Assembly: GCA_046727855.1 (NCBI GenBank)
Contig: JBKPDL010000068.1
Coordinates: 19,354-83,353 of the forward strand
DNA length: 64,000 nucleotides
Origin: DASPWV01 sp046727855
Lineage (GTDB): Bacteria; Acidobacteriota; Vicinamibacteria; Vicinamibacterales; UBA2999
Direction: 5' to 3'
Every line of letters begins with the position of its first letter. Position 1 is the first letter of the stretch. The translations under genes were made by a program, and so were the position numbers. Of the stretch, positions 39,079 to 51,414 are shown one piece after another. Below the pieces are notes generated by a model, which ran no database searches, was not told the DNA's origin, and was given only the letters and a program-made list of their open reading frames with translations.

Positions 39079-41346
39079 GACTTCCTCTCCTCCCTCAACT
39101 CCGAGCAACAGCGGGCCGTCGATCACACCGAAGGCGCTCTGCTCATTCTCGCTGGCGCCGGTTCCGGCAAGACGCGCGTCATCGCGCATCGCATCGCGCA
39201 CCTCGTCGCCAACAATTTCGCGCCCGCCGATCGCGTTCTTGCCGTGACGTTCACCAACAAGGCCGCGGAGGAAATGCGGACGCGTGTTGAGACCCTGCTC
39301 GGCCACGACTGCCGATCGATGTGGATCTCGACCTTTCACGCGCTCGGCGCGCGATTGATGCGCCGCGAGGCGCCACACATCGGCGTGGCGCGGGATTTCG
39401 TCATCTACGACTCGAGTGACCAGCAGGCAGTGATGAAGCAGCTGGTCAAGGAACATCAGCTCGACGACAACACCTATCAGCCGCGCGCCGTACTGGCGAA
39501 GATCAGCCATGCGAAGAACAGGATGGAAGGGCCTGAGACCTTCGCCAACAGCTGGAATCCTCGCGACCGCGAGGTTGCCCGCTTGTACGAAGCGTACCAA
39601 AAGGCGTTGCAGGACGCGAATGCGCTCGATTTCGACGACCTCTTACTCAAGGTCGTCGACCTGTTCGACCGCGTGGCAAGCGTCCGCGAGCGCTACGCGC
39701 ACAAGTTCCGCTACATCATGGTGGACGAGTATCAGGACACGAATCGTCCACAGTACCTGCTGGTCAAGCAGCTCGCAAGCATCCATCGCAATCTCTGTGT
39801 CGTCGGCGATCCCGATCAATCGATTTACAAATGGCGCGGCGCCGATCTCCGCAACATCCTGGACTTCGAGCACGACTTTCCCGAAGCCGTTGTCGTGCGG
39901 CTGGAGCGCAACTACCGCTCGACGCAGGTGATTCTCGACGCGGCATCGGCGGTCATCAGCAACAACCGCAATCGCAAAGAGAAGACGCTCTGGACCGATC
40001 GGAAAGGCGGCGCCAAGATCACGTATTTCCGTGGCGGCGACGAAGTCGAAGAGGCCGACTACATCACTCGCGTTGCGCGCGCGTCGATTTCTGAAGACGT
40101 CAACGCCACTCTGGCCGTGCTCTATCGCACCAACGCGCAGTCGCGTGCGATCGAAGATTCGCTGCGCCAGGCCAACATCGGGTACATCGTGCTCGGGGGC
40201 GTCGGATTCTATGAGCGCAAGGAAATCAAAGATGCCCTGTCGTATCTCAAACTGATCCTCAACCCTCAGGACGATCTGGCGCTGCGGCGCGTCATCAACG
40301 TGCCCGCGCGCGGAATTGGCAAAGCGGTGATGGACGCGCTCGAGCAGGTGGATATCGGTGCCGCGAACGATCTGCCTCCGCTTCTCGCTGGCCTCGCGCC
40401 GACCGTGGCCGCCAACTCCCTCTGGACGAAGCTTGTAGCCGCAACCGAGCAGCGGCTTCTCAGCCCGCGCCAGGTCGCATCGTTATCGGCTTTCCGCGAC
40501 TTGATTCGGGGACTCGCGGACATGTCGCGGCGCGAATCGGTATCGATCGCGCTCGGCAAGGTTCTCGACCAATCAGGCTACCTCCGCGATCTCCGCGACG
40601 ATCACACAGAGGAGTCCGAGGGCCGGATCGAGAACCTGATGGAGCTTGTCTCCGCGGCGCGGGAGTACGAAACGCGCGAGCCGGAGCCGTCGCTCGCCGG
40701 ATTCGTGGATCGATTGTCGCTGCTGTCCGACGTTGACAAGGAACAAGGCGCGCGCGATGCCCGGGTCATGATGATGACGATGCACTCGGCAAAGGGACTG
40801 GAGTTTCCCGTCGTCGTGATTGCCGGGCTCGAAGAGGGGCTGTTTCCGCACTCGCGATCGGCAGAGGATGAGGCCGAACTCGAAGAGGAACGCCGGCTGT
40901 GTTACGTCGGGATCACGCGCGCCAGGTCGCGTCTGGTGCTCACGAGCGCAGCCAGGCGGCGCGTCTTCGGTGATTATCAAAACACGCAAAGGTCACGGTT
41001 CCTCGACGAACTTCCTCCCGATCTCATCGAGCAGGACTTCTCCTCGTATAGTTCGCCGTATACGGCGCCAAGGAGCGGGTGGGAATACCGGCCGAACCCG
41101 TACGGCCGCGGCGGTCGCCGCGGGTCGCGTGTGCGCGAGCAGGAAGAATCGTTCGACTACGAGAGCGAGGACCAATCGATCCGCGGCGGCTTGCGCTCCG
41201 GCGCGAAAGTGCGCCATGGCCAGTTCGGGATCGGAACGGTTGTGAGCGTCGAGGAATTGGACGGCGATCTGAAAGTCGTGGTGCGCTTCGCCTCGGTCGG
41301 GACGAAAACGCTTCGTGCTAAGTACGCAAAGCTGGAAATGGTGTAG
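39076..41346 (+). CDS. pcrA: PcrA/UvrD-type ATP-dependent DNA helicase
   Basis: A 756-residue superfamily 1A helicase with all core motifs in order: QQRAVDHTEGALLILAGAGSGKTRV (Q motif and Walker A), VTFTNKAAEEM, VDEYQDTN (Walker B), VGDPDQSIYKWRGA, LERNYRS, MTMHSAKGLEFPVVVIAGLEEGLFPH, and CYVGITRAR. The C-terminal 50 residues (VRHGQFGIGTVVSVEE...LRAKYAKLEMV) are the PcrA/UvrD Tudor-like RNA-polymerase-binding domain. It works in mismatch and excision repair, restart and conflict resolution. No Shine-Dalgarno sequence precedes the ATG; the leader is a long hairpin containing the start codon. Confidence 0.95.
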   Translation: MDFLSSLNSEQQRAVDHTEGALLILAGAGSGKTRVIAHRIAHLVANNFAPADRVLAVTFTNKAAEEMRTRVETLLGHDCRSMWISTFHALGARLMRREAPHIGVARDFVIYDSSDQQAVMKQLVKEHQLDDNTYQPRAVLAKISHAKNRMEGPETFANSWNPRDREVARLYEAYQKALQDANALDFDDLLLKVVDLFDRVASVRERYAHKFRYIMVDEYQDTNRPQYLLVKQLASIHRNLCVVGDPDQSIYKWRGADLRNILDFEHDFPEAVVVRLERNYRSTQVILDAASAVISNNRNRKEKTLWTDRKGGAKITYFRGGDEVEEADYITRVARASISEDVNATLAVLYRTNAQSRAIEDSLRQANIGYIVLGGVGFYERKEIKDALSYLKLILNPQDDLALRRVINVPARGIGKAVMDALEQVDIGAANDLPPLLAGLAPTVAANSLWTKLVAATEQRLLSPRQVASLSAFRDLIRGLADMSRRESVSIALGKVLDQSGYLRDLRDDHTEESEGRIENLMELVSAAREYETREPEPSLAGFVDRLSLLSDVDKEQGARDARVMMMTMHSAKGLEFPVVVIAGLEEGLFPHSRSAEDEAELEEERRLCYVGITRARSRLVLTSAARRRVFGDYQNTQRSRFLDELPPDLIEQDFSSYSSPYTAPRSGWEYRPNPYGRGGRRGSRVREQEESFDYESEDQSIRGGLRSGAKVRHGQFGIGTVVSVEELDGDLKVVVRFASVGTKTLRAKYAKLEMV

Positions 41347-41380
41347 ACGTTTCAAACTGAAACCTGGCAGCCCGCCACTC

Positions 41381-42106
41381 TCACGCGCCCTGAATCCGGG
41401 TAATGATCCAACGGCCTTCGCGCCGCTGGCCATTCAACGTTCCCACCGCACGCTGCAGCGTCAGCACCAGTGTTTTCTGCGACGTCTGACCTTTCGGCGA
41501 TTTGACCTGCGCGTCGATGGTCACGTCCTTGGCAACCAACTCGCCCTGAAACTGTTCTGGGTTGAACGGCGGCTGGCCGGGCTGTGAGAGCGAGGCCTCG
41601 GCGGGCCCTATCGCGTTGTTGAAGGCCTGCTTCGCCGACGCAATCGCTTTGGTGTGCATGGTCGTGTCGGCACGCCACTTGTCCCATTCCGCCTTCATCT
41701 TGAGCTGGTCGGCCGACATCTTTGCGTTGGGATCGCGTTCGAGTTTGACAATGATCTCGAGCGCCGGAAGGTTCGCGTCTTGGTACTCGATTTTCCTCTT
41801 CTTGAACTCCGCCTCTGCGTCAATGGCCTGCTGCTGCGCTTGGTAGAGGCCTTTGAAGTCCACCGGCGTCCGCCGCTCCTCGCTGACCTGCTTGATCTCG
41901 AAGCTGTCTACGGTGCCCACGTCGCGCGGCTCGAACGACACGGCCGACATCAAGGACAGCGTGTTGTTGTCGCGCGCCCGCGCGGCGCGGAAGAACTGGG
42001 TCAGAAACTGTTGTTCTGCCGGGCGCGAACACGCAGCGGCGAGGAAGGCAAACGGCGCGACGAAGACGACGAGCGCAACCGTCGCGCTGATCCTGGATGG
42101 TGCCAT
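41381..42106 (-). CDS. Putative lipoprotein, function unknown
   Basis: A 241-residue exported protein with a lipobox (FLAAACSRP; Cys26). The middle (residues 85-165) is rich in Glu/Lys/Gln and likely helical (GLYQAQQQAIDAEAEFKKRKIEYQ). The C-terminal part ends in beta-strands (SQKTLVLTLQRAVG, RREGRWIITRIQ) like those of small lipid-anchored periplasmic proteins. I do not recognise the family. It converges with pcrA (34-nt spacer with an aaactgaaac repeat) and lies upstream of nothing obvious on its own strand; gyrA ends 60 nt before its start. Confidence 0.7.
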   Translation of the reverse strand: MAPSRISATVALVVFVAPFAFLAAACSRPAEQQFLTQFFRAARARDNNTLSLMSAVSFEPRDVGTVDSFEIKQVSEERRTPVDFKGLYQAQQQAIDAEAEFKKRKIEYQDANLPALEIIVKLERDPNAKMSADQLKMKAEWDKWRADTTMHTKAIASAKQAFNNAIGPAEASLSQPGQPPFNPEQFQGELVAKDVTIDAQVKSPKGQTSQKTLVLTLQRAVGTLNGQRREGRWIITRIQGA

Positions 42107-42166
42107 GTCTCCCTCCGTCGAAATCGCGGCACACTGCGAACCCTGAGGTCCGCGCGGTGAGACGCG

Positions 42167-44653
42167 TCACTGAGACTCGGGAGAAGCTACACCTTCTTCG
42201 TCCTTCTCGACAAGAGCAACAGACACCACAGTATCCTCGCCGTCGAGATCCATGACGCGCACACCCTGGGTGGCACGGCCGATGGCACGAATGTCGTTGG
42301 TCGGCGTGCGCAGGATTTTTCCCTGCTGCGTGATGACGAGCAACTCTTCGTCGCCGTGCACCTGCGCAATACCCACCACAGGCCCGTTTTTCTCGGTCAC
42401 TTCGAGATTCTTGATACCAAGACCGCCGCGGCTCTGCACCCGGTATTCGTCGAGGTCTGTGCGTTTGGCGTAACCCTTCTCCGTGACTGTCAGGAGCGTT
42501 CCACCCGGCCTCACCACTTCCGTCGCCACCACCGCGTCGCCCTCACGAAGCTGGATGCCGCGGACACCATACGCGGTGCGGCCCATCGACCGAACATCCG
42601 ATTCTGGAAATCGGATCGCCATACCCTGACGCGTGCCGATGAAGATTTCGCTCGAGCCGTCGGAGAGCTGCACGGCCATGACCGCGTCGCCGTCCTCAAC
42701 ACCCATCGCGATGATGCCACCCGCACGGGGGTTGCTGAACGCCGAGAGCTCGGTCTTTTTGACGGTGCCCTGCCGCGTGCCCATCACGATGAAGTGCCTG
42801 TCGTCAAACTCCTGAACGGCGAGCATGGCCGCGATCTTTTCGCCCGCTTCCATCTGCACGAGGTTGGCGATAGCCTTCCCGCGCCCGTCCGGACCGACAT
42901 CCGGAATCTCGTGAACCTTCAGCCAATAGGCACGGCCGCGGTCCGAAAAAATCATCATGTAGGCGTGCGTCGAGGCGACGAAGAGGTGATTGACAACGTC
43001 CTCCTCGCGCGTGCGCATGCCGATGCGGCCCTTGCCCCCACGCTTCTGATTGCGATACGTGGAGATTGGCGTGCGCTTGATGTAGCCAGTGTCGGTCACG
43101 GTGATTGCGACGTCTTCGTCCGCAATCAGGTCCTCAATCCGGAGCTCGCCTTCGGTGTCGAGAATGGTCGTGCGGCGGTCGTCGCCGAACTTGTCGCGGA
43201 TTTGTTTGAGCTCGTCGACCACAATCTGCAGCAGCAGCCGTTCGCTCGCGAGAATCGTGCGCAGCCGCTCGATTTGCCGCATCAGCTCGGCGAGCTCGTC
43301 GAGCACCTTCTGCCGTTCGAGCCCGGTCAAACGCTGCAGCTGCATGTCGAGAATGGCCTGCGCCTGAATTTCCGACAAGCCAAACTGCGCGACCAGCCCG
43401 GTGCGTGCTTCGGGCGGATTCTTTGCGTTGCGGATCAGCGTGATCACCGCATCGAGGTTATCGAGCGCGATCTTGAGGCCTTCGAGGATGTGCGCGCGCG
43501 CCTCGGCTTTGCGCAGCTCGAATTCCGTGCGGCGCCGGACAACATCACGGCGAAATTCCACGAACTGCTCGACCACTTCGAGCAGGTTCAGCACGCGCGG
43601 ACGGCCGCCGACAATCGCCAGCATGATGATGCCGAAGCCCTGCTGCATCTGCGTGTGCTTGTAGAGATTGTTCAGAACCACGTCGGCGATCTCGCCGCGC
43701 TTCAACTCGATGACAACCCGAAGCCCGTCGCGGTCGGACTCGTCGCGGATGTCGGCAATGCCTTCGATCGTCTTCTCACGAACGAGTTCGGCAATGCGCT
43801 CGATCATGCGCGCCTTATTGACCTGGTAGGGCACCGCGGTCACCACAATCTGCTGCCGCTCACCCCTTTTCGACGACTCGATCTCCGCTTGTGCGCGCAC
43901 CTGGATCGAGCCGCGGCCGGTGACGTAGGCCTCGTGGATCCCGGCACGCCCAACGATGATCCCGCCCGTCGGAAAGTCGGGGCCGGGGATCAGCTTGATC
44001 AACTCCTTGAGGCGCTGCTCGCGCGAGAGCTTTGACGTCGCCGTGTCAGCCAGATAGTAGTTTTCAATCAGCCAGATGACGCCATTGCACACCTCGCGTA
44101 GGTTGTGCGGCGGCACGTTGGTGGCCATCCCGACGGCGATGCCCGTGGAACCATTCACGAGCAGATTCGGAAATGCCGTCGGGAGGACGTTGGGCTCGGT
44201 GGTGGTCTCGTCGAAGTTGGGCGAGTATTCGACGGTCTCTTTGTCGAGGTCCGTCATCATCGACTCGGCAAGCGCCTCCAGCCGCGCCTCGGTGTAACGG
44301 TAGGCAGCGGGTGGATCGCCGTCGATCGAGCCGAAGTTACCCTGGCCGTCGACCAGGGTGTAGCGCATGTTGAAGTCCTGCGCCAGGCGAACCAGCGTGT
44401 CGTACGCCGGCGCATCGCCGTGCGGATGATAGTTGCCGATGACTTCGCCGACGATCTTCGCGCACTTGCGGTAGGCGCGGTTCGACGCCAGGCCCATCTG
44501 CCGCATCGCGTAGAGGACGCGGCGATGCGCCGGCTTGAGGCCGTCGCGAACGTCGGGCAGCGCTCGACCGATGATCACGCTCATGGCGTAATCGAGGTAC
44601 GAGCGCCGCATTTCGTCTTCGATGTTGACTGGAACGCGTGATTCGGTGGTCAT
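42167..44653 (-). CDS. gyrA: DNA gyrase subunit A
   Basis: An 828-residue type IIA topoisomerase subunit. The active-site tyrosine is Tyr120 in [10 protein letters not shown]. The winged helix precedes it, and the C-terminal beta-pinwheel contains the GyrA box-like [10 protein letters not shown] and repeated YxKRT / RxxxYGVRGI elements. At the position of E. coli Ser83 the sequence is GDAPAYD, so alanine occupies the quinolone-contact site. Gyrase introduces negative supercoils with gyrB. It is downstream of gyrB (39-nt gap) and probably co-transcribed; long open frames on the opposite strand are coding shadows. Confidence 0.97.
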   Translation of the reverse strand: MTTESRVPVNIEDEMRRSYLDYAMSVIIGRALPDVRDGLKPAHRRVLYAMRQMGLASNRAYRKCAKIVGEVIGNYHPHGDAPAYDTLVRLAQDFNMRYTLVDGQGNFGSIDGDPPAAYRYTEARLEALAESMMTDLDKETVEYSPNFDETTTEPNVLPTAFPNLLVNGSTGIAVGMATNVPPHNLREVCNGVIWLIENYYLADTATSKLSREQRLKELIKLIPGPDFPTGGIIVGRAGIHEAYVTGRGSIQVRAQAEIESSKRGERQQIVVTAVPYQVNKARMIERIAELVREKTIEGIADIRDESDRDGLRVVIELKRGEIADVVLNNLYKHTQMQQGFGIIMLAIVGGRPRVLNLLEVVEQFVEFRRDVVRRRTEFELRKAEARAHILEGLKIALDNLDAVITLIRNAKNPPEARTGLVAQFGLSEIQAQAILDMQLQRLTGLERQKVLDELAELMRQIERLRTILASERLLLQIVVDELKQIRDKFGDDRRTTILDTEGELRIEDLIADEDVAITVTDTGYIKRTPISTYRNQKRGGKGRIGMRTREEDVVNHLFVASTHAYMMIFSDRGRAYWLKVHEIPDVGPDGRGKAIANLVQMEAGEKIAAMLAVQEFDDRHFIVMGTRQGTVKKTELSAFSNPRAGGIIAMGVEDGDAVMAVQLSDGSSEIFIGTRQGMAIRFPESDVRSMGRTAYGVRGIQLREGDAVVATEVVRPGGTLLTVTEKGYAKRTDLDEYRVQSRGGLGIKNLEVTEKNGPVVGIAQVHGDEELLVITQQGKILRTPTNDIRAIGRATQGVRVMDLDGEDTVVSVALVEKDEEGVASPESQ

Positions 44654-44692
44654 TAACAGGTAGCGACAGCGCGCCGGACCCTTTGGCCCAGG

Positions 44693-47344
<2,652 letters not shown>

Positions 47345-47389
47345 TCAACCCGACAGGTCCACCTGCCCGACTTGCCTTACTTGCACCCG

Positions 47390-48505
47390 TCACACTCGCA
47401 TCGGCATGATCACGTAGGTGTAGTCGTAGCCTTCGGCACCTACGGGCTTCATCACCGCCTGGCTCACTTCGTCTTTCAATTCCAAAGCGATGGTGTCGAC
47501 CTCGATCACGTTCAAGAAATCAAGCACGTACTGCGCGTTAAAGCAGATGGTGAGCGCCGGGCCAGTGTAGTCAATCGGCAGCGGCTCGCGCGCCTCACCA
47601 AACTCGAGGCTGCTCGAGGTCACTTCGACCTTGCTCTTGTCGAGCACAAACTTCACGGCACGCGATCGCTCGTTTGAAAGAATGGCGACGCGCCGCACAG
47701 CTTGCGTCAATCGATCGCGCTCGAACTCGATCCGCTTGTCGTTGTTCTTCGGGATCACCTTCTCGTACGCGGGGAACTGTCCGTCGATCATCCGCGAAAT
47801 CAGCAGCCGCCGGCCGATCTCAAAAAACAAATGGTTTTCGCCGCGCTCGTACTGGACGTCCACATCGCCTTCACTGAGAAGGCGCGACAACTCCGACAAC
47901 GTCTTGCGCGGCAGGATGGCTTTGATTTCCTCGCCGCCTTTGACCGCCGGATCGCGCCGCGCGTTGACGAGCGCCAGGCGATGACCGTCGGTCGCCACCA
48001 GCGTCATCGAATCGCCGCGCAGGACGAACAGCGCGCCGTTCAAGTAGTAGCGCGTGTCCTCACCGGTGATCGCGAACTGTGTTTTCGCGACCATCTCACG
48101 CAGCACGGAACCCTTGATGCTCGACTTCGAAGCGCCTGCCGATTCCGGCAGGCTTGGAAAATCCTCGCGCGGCAGCGTCGGCATACGCGATTCGAACTGC
48201 TCGGCCGAGACCTTGACGCCGCTGCCACCCTTCTCCGTTTCGAGGCGAACGTCCGCCTCCGGCAGGGCGCGCACGATTTCGAACAGTTTCTTTGCCGGCA
48301 GCGTGACCGCACCCGACTTTTCCACAGCCGCCTCACAACGGCTGCGCAGCGCCACCTCGAGGTCAGTCGCCAGCAGCGTCAGTTCGTTGCCGGTTGACTC
48401 GATCAGCACGTTGGCCAGGATGGGAATGGTGTTCTTGCGCTCGACTATCTGCTGAAAGAATTGCAGTTCACGCACAAGATCCGCTTTCCTGGCAACGAGT
48501 TCCAT
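47390..48505 (-). CDS. dnaN: DNA polymerase III subunit beta (sliding clamp)
   Basis: A 371-residue clamp with three repeats of the DnaN fold (VERKNTIPILANVLIES, ALRSRCEAAV, IKAILPRKTLSELSRLL, and the C-terminal DVIEVDTIALELKDE...YTYVIMPMRV). It encircles DNA and tethers the polymerase. The frame opens at 48580, but MELVARKADLVRELQ at 48505 aligns with other DnaN starts. It follows dnaA at 299 nt; gyrB starts 105 nt after its stop, the usual place of recF. Confidence 0.95.
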   Translation of the reverse strand: MELVARKADLVRELQFFQQIVERKNTIPILANVLIESTGNELTLLATDLEVALRSRCEAAVEKSGAVTLPAKKLFEIVRALPEADVRLETEKGGSGVKVSAEQFESRMPTLPREDFPSLPESAGASKSSIKGSVLREMVAKTQFAITGEDTRYYLNGALFVLRGDSMTLVATDGHRLALVNARRDPAVKGGEEIKAILPRKTLSELSRLLSEGDVDVQYERGENHLFFEIGRRLLISRMIDGQFPAYEKVIPKNNDKRIEFERDRLTQAVRRVAILSNERSRAVKFVLDKSKVEVTSSSLEFGEAREPLPIDYTGPALTICFNAQYVLDFLNVIEVDTIALELKDEVSQAVMKPVGAEGYDYTYVIMPMRV

Positions 48506-48804
48506 GGTGAGGCTGACCTCGTCTGTGGAAGGGCTTTTCCGCCCTGTACAGACCGTAAGTAGAGGTAAAGGTGAAGACAATAAAGTATACAGGAAAAAGG
48601 TGCTGTTTAGGAAATTTGGCGTGGCTGTAAGTGTCGTCTGATCAGTAACTTACCTTGTGGATTTTTCTGTGGTACAGCTGTGCAGGAAACAGCGGGTTCG
48701 AGGGGCCCGTTTCGCCATCCGCAAGGGTCCACAGAAGGTACACATCAAGGCTGTGGATGAGTGTCGGTTCGCCTTTCAGCTCGCTATTCCGCCTTCACCC
48801 ACAC
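48506..48804. other. dnaA-dnaN spacer with DnaA-box-like cores and an AT-rich stretch (origin half 1)
   Basis: This 299-nt gap contains no gene. TCCACA cores, the invariant part of DnaA boxes, occur three times: 48656-48661 (as TGTGGA), 48728-48733, and 48752-48757 (as TGTGGA; on the minus strand TCATCCACA, one mismatch from TTATCCACA). An AT-rich run around 48575-48625 (aataaagtatacaggaaaaagg) could be an unwinding site. Together with the boxes on the other side of dnaA this suggests a bipartite oriC. Confidence 0.5.
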
Positions 48805-50181
48805 TCATTTCACCGACTCCAGCAGATTGCCAATCAGCCCGTCGAACTCGCTGTCCTTCTTCCGCAATTCCTCGACCTTCTTGATGGAATGAATAACCGT
48901 GGAGTGATGCTTTCCGCCAAAGCTGCGGCCGATCTCGGGCAACGACGCATGCGTGAGCTGCTTACACAGGTACATCGCGACCTGGCGCGGCATCGCCACG
49001 GATTTGGAGTTGTTCCGCGACTTGAGATCGGCGAGTTTCAGCTGATAGTACTCGGCGACGAACTTTTGAATCTGTTCGATGGTGATCGCCTTGTCGTCGT
49101 GATCGAGCACGTTGCGAAGGACTTCCTGTGCCAGCTCGACCGACAGGCTCCTCCCGGTCAGCGAGGCGTACGCGATCAATCGAATCAACGACCCCTCGAG
49201 CTCGCGGATGTTCGATTTGATGCGGCTCGCTATATACATCGCCACGTTGTCGGGCAGCGGAATGATTTCCGCTTCGGCTTTTTTCTTGAGAATCGCAACC
49301 TTCGTCTCGATGTCTGGCTGTTGGATATCGGCGATCAATCCCCACTCGAAGCGCGATCGCAGTCGTTCTTCCAGCGCCGTAATCTCGTGAGGCGGGCGAT
49401 CGCTGCTGATGACGATCTGCTTTTGCGCATCGTGCAGCGCGTTGAAAGTATGGAAGAACTCGTTCTGCGTGCCTTCCTTGCCCGAGACGAATTGAATGTC
49501 ATCGACGAGCAGCACGTCGACGGTTCGATAGCGCTCGCGAAAATCGAGCACGCGGTCGTAGCGCACCGCGTTGATCATCTCGTTCATGAACCGTTCGGAG
49601 GAGATGTAGGTCAGCTTGAGAGTGCGTCCGTGCTGCAACACGTACTGACCGATCGCGTGCATGAGATGCGTTTTGCCGAGTCCGACACCGCCGTAGATGA
49701 AGAGCGGATTGTAGGAACGTGATGGCGCCTCGGCGACGGCTCGACACGCGGCATGCGCAAACTGATTCGAAGGCCCGACGATGAACGTGTCGAAGCTGTA
49801 GCGGGGATTGAGCCCTGCGCGCGCCGAAACGCTGATCGATTCATCTTCGAGTGAGGCCGGCGCCATGACGTCGGCCGTGAACACCTCCGAGGCCGCGTCG
49901 GCCGTCAGAGAGCGGCGGATCGGGCGGATTGAAGCCGGATCGTCTGCCACGAACACCACTTCGGTGTCGGCACGACCGACGTCTTTCAACGCTTCCGCAA
50001 GGACAACCGAGTAGTGCTTAGGCAGCCACTCGATGAAGAGGGGATTCGGTACACGGACGGTGACATAGGCGCCATCATCCGCCACGAGAAATGTTGGTTT
50101 GAACCAGGTGTGAAAACTGTGACGGCCGACTTTGCTTTCGATGCGCGTCAGGACCTGATCCCAGATGCTGCTGCCTGCCAT
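48805..50181 (-). CDS. dnaA: Chromosomal replication initiator DnaA
   Basis: A 458-residue initiator. Domain I (IWDQVLTRIESKVGRHSFHTWF), the AAA+ domain (FIYGGVGLGKTHLMHAIGQ; LLVDDIQFVSGKEGTQNEFFHTFNALHDA) and domain IV (VAMPRQVAMYLCKQLTHASLPEIGRSFGGKHHSTVIHSI) that binds DnaA boxes are complete. The frame extends upstream to 50277, but MAGSSIWDQV (50181) matches the family. It leads dnaN, gyrB and gyrA on the minus strand, and the ribosomal/RNase P operon leaves in the other direction, so replication forks diverge here. Confidence 0.96.
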   Translation of the reverse strand: MAGSSIWDQVLTRIESKVGRHSFHTWFKPTFLVADDGAYVTVRVPNPLFIEWLPKHYSVVLAEALKDVGRADTEVVFVADDPASIRPIRRSLTADAASEVFTADVMAPASLEDESISVSARAGLNPRYSFDTFIVGPSNQFAHAACRAVAEAPSRSYNPLFIYGGVGLGKTHLMHAIGQYVLQHGRTLKLTYISSERFMNEMINAVRYDRVLDFRERYRTVDVLLVDDIQFVSGKEGTQNEFFHTFNALHDAQKQIVISSDRPPHEITALEERLRSRFEWGLIADIQQPDIETKVAILKKKAEAEIIPLPDNVAMYIASRIKSNIRELEGSLIRLIAYASLTGRSLSVELAQEVLRNVLDHDDKAITIEQIQKFVAEYYQLKLADLKSRNNSKSVAMPRQVAMYLCKQLTHASLPEIGRSFGGKHHSTVIHSIKKVEELRKKDSEFDGLIGNLLESVK

Positions 50182-50606
50182 GCTGCCAACCACGCCCGTG
50201 AGAAGAACCGAGCACGCCTTACGCGGCCTGAAGACGGCCGTGCAGATGGGGAGCCAAACACTTTCGCCCTTCGTCAATCCTTTGAAACGGCACGTTTTTC
50301 ACGACCTTGTTCTCGGAACGGGCGTCAGGACGGCTACTGACACGTTTTCGCCTCGCCGTTACCTGCATAAACGCTAGTATTTCCAACAGCAACAGCTGAG
50401 TTTTCGGGTTTTGCACAAGTTTTTCCACAGTTGTGGAAAACTCCCCTGGGCGAAAACCTGGTCGATGCTATGTCCGGCCAGGCACTGACTTTAGCACCGC
50501 TCGACCGGCCCAGCGAATTTGGGCGGGGACTGCGGACCGACGACTTTAGCACGCCATGGACTCGGATGGGCGTGGTGTACAATCGTTAGTTTGCGAGGAC
50601 TCCTCG
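50182..50606. other. dnaA-rpmH spacer with a cluster of perfect DnaA boxes (origin half 2)
   Basis: This 425-nt gap has three matches to TTWTNCACA: TTTTGCACA (50409-50417), TTTTCCACA (50421-50429) and its exact inverse TGTGGAAAA (50432-50440). The last two form an inverted pair two bases apart. A near-match (tttttcacg) is at 50293-50301. Its right end holds the rpmH leader with a TACAAT -10-like hexamer (50579-50584). Nothing coding was found; frames in this region are shadows of the dnaA extension. Confidence 0.6.
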
Positions 50607-50762
50607 ATGGCCAAAGGGAAGCGTACGTTTCAGCCGAATAACCGCCGCCGGAAGAAAACTCACGGCTTCCTGGTCAGAATGGCGACAAAGGATGGCCAAC
50701 AGGTGCTCAAGCGCCGGCGGGCAAAAGGGCGCAAGCGGCTGACCGTCTCGGATGAGAGATAA
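50607..50762 (+). CDS. rpmH: 50S ribosomal protein L34
   Basis: A 51-residue basic protein: [21 protein letters not shown] is the invariant core of L34, followed by [18 protein letters not shown]. The frame starts earlier, at 50556, but MAKGKRTFQ (50607) is the ribosomal-protein start. The stop overlaps the rnpA start by 11 nt, as is common for this pair. Its location next to dnaA is typical of bacterial origins. Confidence 0.97.
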   Translation: MAKGKRTFQPNNRRRKKTHGFLVRMATKDGQQVLKRRRAKGRKRLTVSDER

Positions 50763-51162
50763 CAAGCGATTTCGACCCAGCGAGCACATTCGCCGCCGGG
50801 CCGACTTCGAACAGACCTACGAAACCGGCACGCGCGTAAGCGGCCGGTTCATGACGATTTTCACGCGGCCGAGCAATCCGCCGGCTGCGCGGCTCGGCAT
50901 CGCGGCTACCCGCAAGATTGGCGGCGCGGTGGTTCGCAACCGGGCAAAACGTTTGGTTCGGGAGCTGTTCCGTCATCAGAAACCATCCGCGGGATTGGAC
51001 GTCGTCGTTGTTCCACGCCGCGAATTCCTCGATGCCCCCTATACGAGTCTCGAACGCGAATTCAGCGCTCTCCTCGAGCTTGCCGTCGCCGCTGGACGAG
51101 AGGGCCGTCCGGCCCGGGCCCGCGGCGGGCGCCGCCGCGCTCGCACTGATTCGCGCGTATAA
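50752..51162 (+). CDS. rnpA: Ribonuclease P protein component
   Basis: A 136-residue protein. [50 protein letters not shown] (with the RNR motif) and [11 protein letters not shown] are characteristic of the RNase P protein, which assists the catalytic RNA in tRNA 5'-end processing. The Arg/Gly/Ala-rich C-terminus ([22 protein letters not shown]) is longer than usual and coincides with the 5' part of yidD in another frame. Confidence 0.95.
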   Translation: MRDNKRFRPSEHIRRRADFEQTYETGTRVSGRFMTIFTRPSNPPAARLGIAATRKIGGAVVRNRAKRLVRELFRHQKPSAGLDVVVVPRREFLDAPYTSLEREFSALLELAVAAGREGRPARARGGRRRARTDSRV

Positions 51163-51406
51163 GTACCTTATTTCACCGTCACTTGGGGACGCCTGCCGGT
51201 TTGTTCCGAGCTGCTCAGACTATATGGCCGAAGCCATTACTCGTCACGGGCTGCTCCGGGGCGGCTGGCTTGGGCTGAGGCGCTTGAGCCGCTGCCATCC
51301 GCTGGGCGGCCACGGCTACGACCCGCCTCCGCTCACGTTCGAATGGTGGCGAGCTCCGGGCAATTCCACACGGCCCGCCGAGAAGGCGGGTTCGGTCCAG
51401 TACTGA
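51080..51406 (+). CDS. yidD: Membrane protein insertion efficiency factor YidD
   Basis: About 108 residues, start uncertain. [63 protein letters not shown] is the complete YidD domain with its three conserved cysteines. The start could be TTG at 51080 or a non-standard codon nearby, because no ATG or GTG lies between that point and the domain; this places the start inside rnpA (overlap about 80 nt). It helps YidC insert membrane proteins. yidC begins 8 nt after its stop. Confidence 0.85.
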   Translation: MPSPLDERAVRPGPAAGAAALALIRAYKYLISPSLGDACRFVPSCSDYMAEAITRHGLLRGGWLGLRRLSRCHPLGGHGYDPPPLTFEWWRAPGNSTRPAEKAGSVQY

Positions 51407-51414
51407 TCGCCGCG

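Noticed and set aside
51100..51140. GC-rich run at the rnpA/yidD overlap as a terminator or repeat
   Set aside because: It is coding in two frames (RNase P tail and YidD N-terminus) and has no T-tract.
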